Source: Tetracladium setigerum
Lineage: Eukaryota; Ascomycota; Leotiomycetes; Helotiales
Assembly (NCBI GenBank): GCA_031472005.1
Contig: PZJY01000011.1
Location: 558,001-622,000 of the forward strand
Direction of reading: 5' to 3'
DNA: 64,000 nt
Shown: positions 45,831 through 58,104 of the stretch, piece after piece
Layout: each line of letters opens with the position of its first letter
How positions within the stretch are numbered: position 1 is the first letter of the stretch
The notes under the pieces: generated by a model
Database searches by the model: none
The model's input: only the letters and a program-made list of their open reading frames with translations
What the model was told of the DNA's origin: nothing
Program-made: the position numbers and the translations under genes

Positions 45831-47849
45831 TTAACTATTATTCCCCGTCGCCACACCCCAAAAGTACGCGGTCCAGCCTCCCAAAACCAGGAATCCCAAA
45901 GCAATAAAGCAACCCATGCTAACTTTCCTCATCAACGCAATTTCACTTCCCTTCTCGGCAACTCTTCTCTCGTCATCACTTGCGTCGCCACCGCTAATTG
46001 CCTCTCTTCTCGCATTCATCAACTCTCCCTTCTGCAATCTCTGTTTCCTCGTCCATTGCAAACGGCCGATATCAACATAGATATTCTCAAACTTGCCATT
46101 GACGACAGTTGAGAGGTAGTACAAACTGACAAGCAAGACCGAAACGGCGAGGGAAGCAACGGATAGGGCGACGTAGACTGGTGTTACTTTTTGGTAGGGG
46201 TTCGATTTTGGCGAGGCATCTTGGAGAACACCTGTTACTACTCGCACGATAATGTTCATTCTGTTTATTGCAATCGTTAGAATTTCTCGCCTACAGGGCT
46301 GGGGGATATGGAGGAGGGAGGGGTTAAGTAAGGGATTAACGAACGCATTATTCATGGTGATTTTAAGTGCGTAAGCCGAGCCAAACACGGATTGATGCCA
46401 GATTGAAGTACGAATACTGTCAATAATCGTAGTAGGACCGAAAGAGAAGGCGACAGCGTAGATTCCAAATGCAGCCGCCGTGCCTTGCGTGGTTGGTGCC
46501 CAGTTGACAAGACACATTGCGAGGAAGACTCCTCCGCCACAGATTGCCACTGTTCCGTTAGGTCAAGACTGTTCTTGGAAAGTTGGGCTTGGATGTGGTT
46601 GCAGTAACTCACTCATTGTAATTCTATTTCCGTAAAGATCAATAAATATCCCTAAAAGAGGCACGACGAAGAATCCTAGAAGCCCAAATCAGTCATAATT
46701 CAATTCTATCAGTCCGTTAAAAGCAAGCAGCAAAAACTCACCTGCATATTGCAAAACACTAGTATACCAACCCGCAGTGATGGAATCCGTGCCAAACCTA
46801 ATCTCTGCCAACTCGGTCGCATTCTGCGAGAACACAATTGCCGTGCTCGTCTCAAACAGACTGAACAACAAGACGCACCAGAAGATCCATGGCAACTCGA
46901 CGATCTTGCGGAACTCGAATTTCTTGTTGCTCTCACGCATTATCTCGCCCGTGGCGGGGTCGGGAGTAGGTCTGAAGCGCTTGTTGGTGTAGCGAGTGAA
47001 GAAGTAGAATCCTACTGTCATGACATTGGTGAAGAGGTTCATGAACACGGCCGTCCAGAACACCCAGGAGAAATCTCCGGTCTTTTTGGCGATGATGTTG
47101 GAGGTTGATTTGCCAACGAAGGCGCCGATCTTGAGGCCTTTGTGTTAGCTTTCGACCGGGTTCTAGAATAGTACAAAGAGATGGTGTACCTTTCCAATTC
47201 CAAGCTCAAGGCCGAGGGTGGATGCAAATCCATGACTTGTAGGGAACCAAGATGAGAAGATCTTGTATTGAGCGATTTGCGTTGCGATATCTCCGAGTGC
47301 CAACACAACACGGCCAAAGATCATGAATCGGTAAGAACGGACCGTGGTCGCTGCTGCAACGAACATAGATCCGATGGTGTAGATAATGTTTCCATAAAGA
47401 ATAGCTCGAGCGCCTCCGATTCGATCGGTGACGATTCCACTGAGGAGTGTCAAGGCTGTAACCATGAAGTCCTCACTTGCTTCAAGCAGCGCAAATTGGG
47501 TATTGTTGATTTTCATTTGCTGGGAGACGGAAGATAATTAGTTTTGCTTTCTCTTCAACATACTTCATTTTAGAGAGACAGCAAAAGTTCAACATACCTT
47601 CTTAATCGTGGTCTTCATAGCTCCAGTTATTCCGCTGCTCCATTTCGAACCGAATCCAATGGCAGAAACCAGCAGAATAGAAGCGATCTTGAAAGATAGA
47701 GGTACAATCGTTTTTCCACTATCCGAATCATTATCATCCACAACAGCTTCGCTGGGGATGATTTCTTTCTCGAGGGATGACTTCTGGTCAGCCTGGACTT
47801 CCACCGTCGATGGAATCCCACCCGCGGGAACTTGAGAAGCGGCACTCAT
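45831..47849 (-). CDS. MFS transporter, MFSD1-like
   Basis: 555 aa, six exons: 47849-47598, 47519-47190, 47129-46742, 46675-46613, 46549-46345 and 46260-45831, all in phase. Intron 5 uses donor GTTCGT. The hydrophilic N-terminus (about 55 residues) is followed by twelve expected TM segments. Marker stretches are FALLEASEDF with GIVTDRIGG (first repeat), KIFSSWFPTSHGFASTLGLEL, GAFVGKS, PWIFWCVLLFSLFETS and SFGPTTIIDSIRTSIWH. These match the major-facilitator group that includes MFSD1, a lysosomal/vacuolar dipeptide carrier in animals. The fungal members are little studied, so substrate and membrane are inferred only weakly. It converges on the NCS1 permease with 209 nt between stop codons. The gene is intact. 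Confidence 0.82.
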
Positions 47850-49793
47850 ATTTGAAAAGCTTTCGTCTCAAAAGCAGAGAGAAGATAACAAACGAATAAA
47901 ATCGCACGACGAATCTCTTTTCAGATTAGGAGACATCTCGACTTTATATCTACTTCTAGTGTCGGAACGAAGCGGGTCATTCTCTACTCTTTGATTTCCC
48001 AATGCAAGAGTTTGGATGAGTGTGCATATACAAGTGGACAAACACGTTATCAGATCGCGGGAAAGAACCTCTAGAGGCATCAGATAAAATAAGGCCCCGA
48101 AAAAAGGTTCGAAAAAGTCTGTTTGGTGGACGTAAACGGGCGTATCTGCCGAGAGTGGGATAGGCTGCTTTCAGTAGGGCCGGACATGTTCGTTAGTTTT
48201 GGGTGGGATTTACGTAGAGGATACGAAATACTGGGAATGGAGCCTTTTTTTTGCGGGATCTTGCTAGTCAGGTTGCTGGAAGATGGTGAACGCTTCGTCT
48301 TCCGATTCTTTTTCTTTGTGGATGGGTTCACCGCGGAAGTCGTGGAGCTTCGCTAAATTTTGGATTTTTTCAGGTGAGCATGGTGGTGCTGCATGTGCCC
48401 AGGAAAAGAGGCGATCGAACCACAATGTTTATGTCAGAATTTGTTCAAATCTTAAATACGAAGAAAATCGATCGTACATGACCTTAATTTGTAGCCTAGA
48501 GATTTGGAGTAATTTGAGGTGTTCCCGGAGAAATGAAGGGGCAGCCTGAAGGTCTATGGAACTCCTCCTTGCCCTAGACAATATTGTCCGGTACTTATTA
48601 TGAATGCTTGAAATTGAGGGACCCACCCTATTCTAGAATTTTGATCTCCATCGACGAACTCTCAATTGTGGGTTTTACCAGGTACCACGTTGGCGGTTAT
48701 CCTATCTTTCTATCCATCGTTTCAATATACCGTCCTAATATAGAGTCAAAATATCGAACTCCAAAACGTTACTTTGGAGCGAGAAGGTATCAAAATAATA
48801 CAGTCTCAACCCCGCTGTCGCAGTATAGTCCATATTTTCGGCTTCTCAATCAGATAATACCTAATCAACACACTCAAACTTTACGAAAACAACAAAATGG
48901 ACTATTTCTAGGTTAGATTTAGATTCACATTTGCTGGGGTCAGTACTATACGCTCAGCAAAAAGCATCCATAGACTCGACATCATGGAACAACTTCTCTG
49001 AATCAAGTGGGGTAATCCGAAGAGGCGCTTCGACTTACATCCTGTGACAGACTCATTGTTGAAAAGCGGGAAAGTTTCATCGTCTAAAAAATCATTGTCG
49101 AATCAAGCACGTTGCCATCGAAGTTGTCATCAATAAAGAGCAATCAACATATGGACGTTGTGAGAAAAAGTATGAAAATGGCACTCCTTGGCATTTGGAA
49201 GTCCGCAACCTTAATAAATGTCATCGTGAGTGTCAGGTGTCAACTTGGAAAAGCCGCATTGTACTTCTCCACGGAAAAGTGCTATACCTATTCTTTTATT
49301 GGCGCAGTTGTAAATGTAGTGCAGAACGAGTAGCGGAATTGTCCGAATAGTCGTTATTTACGGATACAGAAGCGTTTATGATCTAGAGACAATTTATACT
49401 GCAGTAAATCAAATATAGCGTCTTCTGTCCAGGAACCTGAGTACTCAATACTTTGACTCTTGAAGGTGTGGTTGAAGTGTTACAGGAGTGTTCTTCGGTT
49501 TAATAAATAGAAAAAAGTATATAGACTAACAATGAAGAGGGTTGAAACGCTGACCTGTAACTGGGAAGTATATTCTTTTGATTGTCTGATTGAGCTGCAA
49601 TAATCACAAGTGAATCGCGAATCGAAGCACGGTCAGTAGCAGAACTGTTGTATTGGCTAAATCGGCCACAAGTTTATACTCATCTCGAAAAAAGATTTCT
49701 CCTTTACAAGCAAACATCCATTCTCTAAACGCCTCGCTAACCAAACAAAAAAAATCCAAGTTGAGAATGAAACCACGCCTTTGCATCGCCTGT
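47850..49793. other. Intergenic region (1.9 kb)
   Basis: No convincing gene; frames at 48584-48916 and 49112-49333 are short and of unlikely composition. The first ~250 nt probably carry the promoter and 5' UTR of the MFSD1-like gene. Confidence 0.4.
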
Positions 49794-51122
49794 TCACCGT
49801 GCTACACCCACCGCAGCATTCCCCATCCTCCCTGCAACCAAATCCTCCTCACTACTCCCATCAAACAACTCCCTTGTCCTATTATACATCGCACTTTCCT
49901 TCCCATCATTCGCAACGGTCCACTCCTCGCTAACATCAAAACTCTGCTTCACCATAATATGGCTTGCATTCCTATTATCACCAGCCTCGATATTCTTCAA
50001 GGAATACATTGCGGTTTGACTTTGGGACTGAGACAAAATACTCAGATTCGTGTCGTGGTGGGCATTTGACGCGCTGGGGTTGGTCAGGTGGTTGAATAGT
50101 TTTGGTAGGAGGCGCGTCGCGAGGGGTCGCAAGGAAGGGATGGATGTTGATATTATTGCTGTACCGACTTCGATTATGCACCAGAGAAGGGAGTTGACAG
50201 TATTGTCTGCGGGAGATATTAGCCGAGGGAAGGTAATAGAAAGAGGGAGGATTTACAGCTGATATCAAATGCAGTCAGGCTTGCTGTGTGGAGGGCTTGG
50301 AGTCGGAGAATGCTTGCGACACAGGTGCTGCTTTTCTTTAGCTAATTTAGGAAAACGAGGTGAATGGTTTCTTACAAAACTCCGAGTGAAAATAAGACGC
50401 ACAGAACTACTCGTTCCGATCGAGGCATACTCAATGACCACAATGTCCGGATAGGTAGAAAACAAAGAGCCAAGTCCGTAGCGATGTTGATGGCCGAGGA
50501 GGCGTAGAAAAAGTGGACGATTGGGAAACATTTCCCTTTGATTTCATACTTCCAGGCTGCTTCCACCGGTATGCATGTGAAAATGATGGCGAAAATGTTA
50601 CAGATCATCATCCCAAATACAACAAACCCCACCCCAGCGATTGTCCTTCGTAGGAGGCCATCAACGAAGATTCTCAAGTATGTTGCGATAATTGAAAATT
50701 TGGCAAACGCGATTGCTATTGCGTAGGATAGATAGCTTCCATACAATGCTTTTGTCACTTGTCCTGTGCTTTCTGGGATTCGATAAATGTCGGGTGAGAG
50801 GTTCCAAAGATGTTTCCCAAGGCCATAATGAGATCCTATCAAGCAAGACGCCGAGAGCAGCAGCGAGAATAGTAGAGCAATTGCCAGCAATACTTTAGAA
50901 AGGTCAGGGTTGCTTCTTAAAATAAAGGGTGGACGCACCATCGTCGGTCCCAACAGCTCGGAGTATTCGGAATCGTACCCAGAGACGCAAGCCTGTTGCG
51001 ACGACCACCAGCGCAGCAAATGTTACACTGATCGTAAGAATCGAACCCTGAAGAGATGAATAGTCCTCTTTTTCTCCTAAAAGGTACGGGAGCAATGCTG
51101 GAGGGACCTGTGAAGCAGACAT
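49794..51122 (-). CDS. Fungal rhodopsin-domain integral membrane protein (second copy)
   Basis: 394 aa from four exons: 51122-50939, 50892-50376, 50327-50257 and 50206-49794, all in phase. Seven TM segments can be read, starting with SILTISVTFAALVVVATGL and continuing with LLAIALLFSLLLSASCLIG. Family markers are R-x-W-x-R-x..GTDD before TM2, H-Y-G-x-G-K-H-L in the first outer loop, YLRIF, CIPVEAAW (Cys-loop), DLALCFLPI in TM5 and WCIIEVGTAIIS..RPL in TM7. It belongs to the same PF20684-type family as the gene at 9662 but is distant from it. The 130-residue C-terminal tail is hydrophilic, Ser/Asn-rich and presumably cytosolic. No retinal-binding Lys signature of true opsins is seen. Role unknown; related proteins occur in surface-sensing and GPCR-like sets. 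Confidence 0.87.
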
Positions 51123-53839
51123 AGTTGAAATAAGCGGAAAGAGAAGAAGCTCTGTAGAACAAGGACGAAAAGCACATGGGCATGATAAGGATAAAGTACT
51201 AGCAAACCGAATCTCACACATGCTAAGGAGCTTTTGACCCAAAATAATGAGAGTTTGTCGCCCGTATCTCCAGCCATTTTCGTGGCTTGCTGTCAATCCA
51301 GTTGACACTTTTTTTGAAGCAGCTGCTAACCTTGATTAAGCCGTGTCCACAGCATCATCGAAATACCCCAGATTATATCACATTGCCAACACTTGGCAGG
51401 GGATTTGATCAGAAACGAAATCGCATGCAAAAGTGGAAATATCGAAGGCAACTCCTAGGTTGACCATGTGCAGATCTGGATGCCATCTTGGAATCGGGTC
51501 CATCCAACATTCGGGTATGAGATATGGGCGTGTGGTATCCGGAAACACTCTTGGACATGGGAGATGTTACTCCTCGAGCTGCTGTTGGGATTCTTGTACG
51601 ACTTTCCAGCATGATGCTAACACTAGCCGACACATACGTTCATGCAGGGGATTCGAGATGAAGCTCAGGATTGGCTTGCGGCAAGCAGAGTTCATGTCGA
51701 TCACACCAGGTACCAAAATCAATCAAATATCTGGCGCGTGTTTGTCCCGCCCCCTGCAGTGGTTGTTACCAAGAGGACAACTCTATTCTCGCGCGAAGTG
51801 TCGCAAATCGTTATTTGGATGGGCGATTCGGTACGGTACTCTATCATCAAGAATCTGGCATCGCTCGATGATCGCTTGATGGACTGAAACGGGGTTGAAA
51901 TGGAGTTGTGGAGTTGAGGTTTAAGTGTGAAGGAGTGAAGAAAATGGAAGCGAGGGGGCACACTAAGATCACTTTCTGGTCCGGACTTTTCTACTGGAGC
52001 AACATCATCACGATTCATCTTCCAACTTCCATCAACAAACGCCACCAAAGCCTCTCGAGCACGCCCACAACCGTTACCAAAACAAAGATTAATTACCACA
52101 AGCATCTATTTTGCAGAATTTGTCCCGCTCTCACAACTTACGGAGGCACCAGGTCCACCGCCTCCTCCTGCCGCCCATCGAATCAAATCTCTATACCAAA
52201 GATCCAGCACCTTCAGCCCGCCAGGCACAATGCCACAACGCGGCACGAACCAGGACCTGAGGACCTTCTTGCCGGGTCAAAGCCTTGAAAGGCGGGCAAT
52301 GAACACCTTGACGTGCAATATATTGGCCGAAGGTTCTTGATGCTGCCGAAACTGTCTCGGTACTCCGTTTGCAAATCGGGCTGGAGCATATACAGAAAAT
52401 GGTGGAAGGCGGTATTGAATGGGCTTGTCTGATCCATGGCCGTTTGTCGCCCATATCAGAGTCACTCTGTCAGCACAAATATTCTGCCACTCCACTTATC
52501 AATCTAGCAAGAACCAAGTTCCGCAAGCTGGCAAGCTGCACACTGGTGGCAAACAAGTTCTGCCTCATTGCGGCTGCAACTTGGCAGCACCTGGCCGTTT
52601 CTGCTGGCTTGTTGGCAACGAATGAAAGAATTTGAGGTTAATGATCATGCATGCCAAAGGCGGCGGCCGGCGTGCCTTTCGAATTTTGTTTGTTGCCCGA
52701 TTGGAAGAGAGAAAATGGGAGAGAGGTCACGGTAAGTGAGTGCTTGGTGAAGTTGAGAACAAACCAGCAAACCATTTTGATCCATTCAATGAACATATAC
52801 GACGTATCGTCTAGCCCGTGAAAGGATCTCTCCGAGCCAGAGGAAGAAAAACAGCACAACTGGCTATACTACAAGGTGAACTCTCGGTCTTAATACTCGG
52901 AAGGACCAGCATCGAGAGTTCAGCCCACCAACATTGCGTTTCGTGACGAACATTCGTCCAAATTCTGCCATTTATAGGCAAAACATAGTCGAATCTACAA
53001 AAGTAGAATTGAGACGATATAGTGGAAGCCAAGAACACAGACATTCTTGCTGACGCCGGCTTGACTAGCTCCTGGTGTCAAAGAGGATTTTACCGACATA
53101 CTCCGCAACGTCACAAGCAACGGGAGTTTTGATGGCAAAACTTCTTTCATACTCAATGCACAAGGCTCCAAAGTGAGGAATTCACTGTAGCAACGGAGAA
53201 TGAAATAGAGGGCTTGAAGGCTGATGGCTGCAGCTCTCCAATAAAATCAAATGTTGGGGCCGTTTGATTTCATATGTTTGCAGCGTCTGATTCTTTGAAT
53301 ATCCTTTGCAACGTTAATTTCAAGCTTGATCCTCAAGCAAATGGTCGCGGTACCTAAGGTAGGCAAATGCGTAAAGGAGGCGTCCAAGCGGAAAGCCGTT
53401 CACTTGCTTCTCTTGGAGGATGGACTCTTGAAGACAAACAAGAGTTGTATCCGTTTGGTTAACGATCGAGAGCATTTGCTCTGTCATTCTTTGGATGCAT
53501 ATTCTATTGGATATTCAGAAGTTAGACAGCCTCTGAAAAATCAAGTCAAACGCTTTGTTTCGTGTTCGCCTGAAACTGTTCAGTGTGAGCCATCTTTTTA
53601 AGCCAAGAGGCGGAATATCACATCTGCTGCATCTTGCCGCGAGAGACTGAAAATCAGGATCCACCCAAAAGTTATATTCCGTAATTCATATATTTGACCA
53701 CTTCCGCTTGACTGAGGAAGCCCTTCCGTCTATTCTCATCAACTCAACCACTCCAATCTCCTCAACTATAGGGCAATCAACTTCAGCACCCGTTCTTGCG
53801 TTTGCAAAGACGTCACTTCGTTCGTTCATCGATCGTATC
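51123..53839. other. Intergenic region (2.7 kb) with one possible gene remnant
   Basis: From about 51530 to 51887 (+) a frame with VWYPETLLDMGDVTPRAAVG can be spliced (donor GTACGA at 51593, branch GCTAAC, acceptor CAG 51646) to a frame ending TTLFSREVSQIVIWMG..LMD. It reads like protein, but no start or family is recognisable. The remaining frames (52369-52635, 53326-53601) are not convincing. The region before 53840 stays open in the dynamin frame back to 53708 without an ATG, so an upstream dynamin exon is possible. Confidence 0.3.
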
Positions 53840-56216
53840 ATGCCCACCAAAACCAAGAACAAACCCTTGGAACCGAACGCGGAACAAACCATCCACGATA
53901 TATCTTCCTTCGTAGATGCATCCGAAGGTCCGACATCAGACCACTTTTTCTCACCATCACCAACTGTCAAGACCCGCGAAATTACCATCACAGATGGTCT
54001 CAAAAATCTTCAATCTTCCGAACAGCGACAAGTTCTTGATGCAGTCACACAGATTCAAAGATGTGGCCTCCAAGATGTTTTGTCCTTCCCCCAACTCGTA
54101 GCTTGCGGAGATCAATCCTCTGGCAAGAGCTCTATGCTAGAAGCTCTCACTGGAGTGCCATTCCCAAGAAGTGATAATCTCTGTACACGATATGCCACAG
54201 AGATAAATCTCAGGCGCGGCAATGTCGACGCCCTCACTATCCAAGTTACTCCCGACGATAAACGACCATCAGATGAGCAACTTCACATCAAGTCTTTCAA
54301 AGAAACCATCACAAACTTTGATGACTTGCCTCGTGTTATGAAAATGGCAACTAAAGTTATGGGAATTGATGAAGACTTGGCATCTGCTACAACGCCACGA
54401 GCTTTTGCCCGAGATATTCTCAATATCACAATTGAAGGTCCAGCCTGTCCTCAACTCACACTAGTTGATATCCCTGGACTGATTGCAACAAACACGAGAG
54501 GCATAACGAAGGAGGACGTTGATATCGTCACTGCAATCACTGACAGTTACATCGAGAATCCTCGCACAATCTGCTTGGCCGTGATCTCAGCAACGAACGA
54601 TTATGCCAACCAGAAGATCCTCACCAAGGTCAGAAATGTTGACCCTGACGGCAAGCGAACGCTCGGCATCATCACCAAACCCGATGGCCTTGCAGCAAAT
54701 TCGGGAGCAGAGAAAGCCTATATCGAGCTTGCGAAGAACACCGATGTCGTCTTCGAACTTGGATGGCATGTCCTTAAGAATCGAAAATTTGAAGAATCCC
54801 ACTACTCATTGTTGGAGCGGAACGCGGCCGAGGATACCTTCGTCCGTCGATCGAACTTCAAAGTTCTGCCAAGAGAACATCTCGGTATTGACGAATTGAG
54901 AAAGCATTTGAGTCTTCTTCTCTTTGAACATGTCAAGAAGGAGCTACCCAAGCTGAGGAAAGATCTCGAGTCAAATTTGCAAGATTCCCGGATGCAGATG
55001 AGCCATCTTGGATTCGGTCGAGCGACGCCTGAAGAGTGCAAGGAATATTTGTTCAAGATCAGCCAAGATTACTGGTCAACGTGTAAGGATGCGGTTAATG
55101 GGCATTACGAAGACGGATACTTCCTCCAAGAGATTGACAGCGAGTTCAACGTTGCTTCCGCCTCTACCATCAGAAGAACTCGTGCCGTTGTTCAATTACT
55201 GAATGTGCACTTCGCTCAAGCCATGGAGATCAACGGTCACAAGTACTCCATCGACACCTCGAACAAGCGTGTTAAATCAGAACCCATGTCTGGTGAAGTA
55301 CCTGATTCTAAGATTCGTCTCGGTATTCCCAACTTCAACGAAATCGAGCCTATTCTAATGGGTCGTGAGGCAGCATTGGCATGGGTTCGCGACGTTATCG
55401 TTCGCAACAGAGGAAAGGAACTGATTGGAAATTTCAATCCTCTTCTCATCGGTGAGCTACTCAGAGAGCAGTCCATCAAATGGCGGGACATGGCGACCGA
55501 TCACATCGAACGTGTTCACGACGTATGTGAGAAGTTTCTTCAGATCCTCTTACATGATAAGTGCTGTGGCATCCCGACTTTGGTCCACTCAGATCGAGCA
55601 GGGCTTGGAGCAACGAAAACAAAATGCTCTCAAAAAGCTCGGAAAGATTATGAGTGAGGTGCAAAGTCACCCGATTAACTACAATCATTACTACACCGAC
55701 ACGATCGCTAAAAACCGTCAAGAACGAATGAAGACAGAGATTGCGAAGTGTATCAAAGGTGCCGCCAAGCCCAATGAAGATGACCTAAATCAAGTCCCAC
55801 AGGTGAATGTTGAGGAGGCTGTTGTATTGATTTCGGAGGCACACGAAGCCAACATGGAAAGCTTCAGCTACAGTGAAGCTCTTGATCGTCTACTTGAAAT
55901 CTACAAGGTAAGCATCACCCTGCCATTCAATCACTCATTCAACTCCCCTCCCACTAATCACATCCCTTTCCAGGTCTCTTTCAAGGTTTTCGTTGCCAAC
56001 GTCACTACCCAGGTGATCGAACGCCACGTCGTAAAAGGTCTCGAGACAATCTTTTGCCCCATTGTCATCAGCGCCATGTCTACCGAAGATGTGGAAGCCA
56101 TTGCTTCTGAACCTCTCGCCACTCGCCACAAGCGTGAGTTCTTGAAGGACAGAATTGAGAAGTTGCAGAATGGTCAAAAAATCTTCAAGAAGATCATGGG
56201 TGGCAGTTTGAAGTGA
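53840..56216 (+). CDS. Mx-like dynamin-family GTPase, frame broken near 55573
   Basis: Large GTPase of the fungal Mx/dynamin-like group, expected to assemble on membranes; its fungal role is unknown. First in-frame ATG is 53840. G motifs: GDQSSGKS (P loop, about residue 90), DIPG (about 210) and TKPD (about 277). A helical stalk follows, with QSHPINYNHYYTDT near nt 55660, and a GED-like C-terminus (SFKVFVANVTTQVIERHVV) that ends at TGA 56214-56216. An intron 55908-55973 (GTAAGC..CCAG) is 66 nt and leaves the frame open if retained. At about 55573, between HDKC and VASRLW, the frame shifts. Relatives usually have two or three extra residues here, so loss of about 8 nt would explain both the gap and the shift. 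Unlike the other breaks in the window this is not a homopolymer slip. It may be a real lesion or an assembly collapse. Confidence 0.82.
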
Positions 56217-56775
56217 GGTATCCATCAGATATTTTTCTACTTTTCTTTTCGTGAGATGGGCTTGAGGATGGATTTGATCGTTGCGCATGTTTGATTCGTT
56301 GATTTTGTAATAAGTCAACCTGTCCTAGTATTTCATCAGCCTAGGAATTATTATTTACCTACAGGGTTACTTATTGTTGAGTACTTCTTCGCCTAGTTAA
56401 TGAGTACTTTCGTTCTGCATCTAGTCTGTCGTCTACTCTCTCACGGCTTCCCTTCCACCACCCTTTTTCCCAATTTCTCCTGCCCACACCCTAAAACCTT
56501 AAATGAATAAGAAGAAAAAAGAGTTGCACACAAGCAAAATCTCACAAAGAAATAGAGCACATGGCAAAACATCCCAAAATGTTATCTCCCAAGAACAAAC
56601 AAAATGCAAAACATGGTCACAATGTTGGAAAAGGGTATTGGTGATTCTTTCTGCCAGGCGTCATTCACCGCCCAAACAAAAAATTCCTCATCGAACTCAG
56701 CATCCATTTTTGATATACCCAACCACAACGACCTAATCTGGAGGTTTAGAATGCAAAAAAAAACATCGAATCAAC
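56217..56775. other. Intergenic, 3' of the dynamin gene
   Basis: Probable 3' UTR followed by spacer before the tRNA-Val gene. A TTTTT tract (56463-56467) and A-rich stretches are present. No gene is seen. Confidence 0.3.
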
Positions 56776-56866
56776 TGATCTAACTGAGGGTCGAACTCAG
56801 GACCTTATCCGCACAGAACCTGAAGGTTGTGTGAAGGATACGTGATAACCACTACACTATCAGACC
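56776..56866 (-). tRNA. tRNA-Val (anticodon CAC) with an 18-nt intron
   Basis: Reading the minus strand, acceptor stem GGTCTGA pairs with TTAGATC, the T arm is CTGAG-TTCGACC-CTCAG, and anticodon stem TATCC/GGATA encloses TTCACA. The anticodon CAC is at positions 34-36, and an 18-nt intron (56829-56812) sits after position 37, the canonical place. Box A (TAGTGTAGTGG) and box B (GTTCGACCC) are intact. Discriminator base A is included at 56776. Confidence 0.9.
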
Positions 56867-57324
56867 AATTCTTGAATTGATTGGTTCAGAATGCTCCAAT
56901 GTGTTCCTATAAAGGAAGCAAAAAGCGTTGAGAATAGTGGGGGAACTAAGTACGGAGCAAGTCTGACAAGGGGCAATGTCCGACTGTCGCGAGGGGAACG
57001 AGAAAAAAACTGTCAAAAGTTTGGCTGAAAGAAGTGTTCACAAGTCTAATTTCCAACTAAAAGAAGTGATCACATTTTCTCTCTGAAAGAAGTGCTTTCC
57101 TATATGTATCTATGTATCAAACAAATTATCACATTGCTATTTACGAATCTAAGAACGAAAAACGAAATCTTACCTCCCTGACCTACCGCTCCAACTTGAC
57201 TTGTGACACGGCCGAGCGCCAGCCTCGCTTAAGCCGCATCAACGGTCCGAAAAATTCTCACCCACACCTCAAATTGTGCACATGGATATATGTTTGAAAA
57301 TAGAGAGTCTGGTAGCCATCAATT

Positions 57325-57407
57325 GGCCGGATGGTGTAGTTGGTTATCACGTATCCTTAACATCTCATGTTCGGATAAGGTCCTGAGTTCAATCCTCAGT
57401 TTGGTCA
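57325..57407 (+). tRNA. tRNA-Val (anticodon AAC) with a 9-nt intron
   Basis: Acceptor stem GGCCGGA pairs with TTTGGTC using G-U pairs. Anticodon stem TATCC/GGATA encloses TTAACA with anticodon AAC, and a 9-nt intron (57363-57371) follows position 37. T arm is CTGAG-TTCAATC-CTCAG. Boxes A (TGGTGTAGTTGG) and B (GTTCAATCC) are recognisable. The several G-U pairs in the acceptor stem are somewhat unusual but keep the fold. Discriminator A at 57407. Confidence 0.88.
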
Positions 57408-58104
57408 TTCCTTTTGCCTTTTTTGGCTTCTGAATCTTTGATTAATGGCAAAGAAGGAAGGAAGGTCATGGGGGTTTTTTTTGGTTGAAATTAAGACTGT
57501 GAACACTTCTTTGCCAAAGTCCTCAATTTTAGTCTCAAGATTCTGACTTCGTGTTGAGGCGACGAGAAATCAGTCATACAATTGACCGACATTGGAAAGA
57601 GATGGTTCCTCGTGAATCTCGAGATATTTCTTTTAAACTTGAAATAAGAACATTGAGGTCCGTAAAGCGTGATGAGAAGGGCATCGGGGAAAACTTTCTC
57701 CCGCTCAGTTTTAAAAAATACCATTCTTAAAATGTAGGGGGAAAAGTGATTTAGGGGAGGGAGAAATCCTTCCGGCGTGGGCAAGCAGAGATAACAAAGA
57801 TGCCAACAAGTGACAGATGATTGGAAGAGCACAAGCACCACAATTCTCATGAAAAGATGAAGTGAATGAATATTATGTATTTCTAGAAGGTTAAGTTATC
57901 GTTCGTGTTCATTATCCATCCGCCATTGCCAGACAGAGAGCCATCCAATCAAAAACACCAAGCCAAATCTACCAAAAGTTATATTTATATCCCTGACTCC
58001 CATATGACAAGAGGTAGCAATCATAAAAAGTCCTCTTCCCAATCCAGTCTTTATCTAGTCTAAACGATCACGAACCTTTCCTCCCAAAGTCTATCTCAGA
58101 TCAT
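57408..58104. other. Intergenic between tRNA-Val and the wall-protein gene
   Basis: No gene. A T-rich terminator-like tract (TTTTGCC, then TTTTTTGG) follows the tRNA within 80 nt. The rest is probable 3' flank of the GPI-protein gene. Confidence 0.35.
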
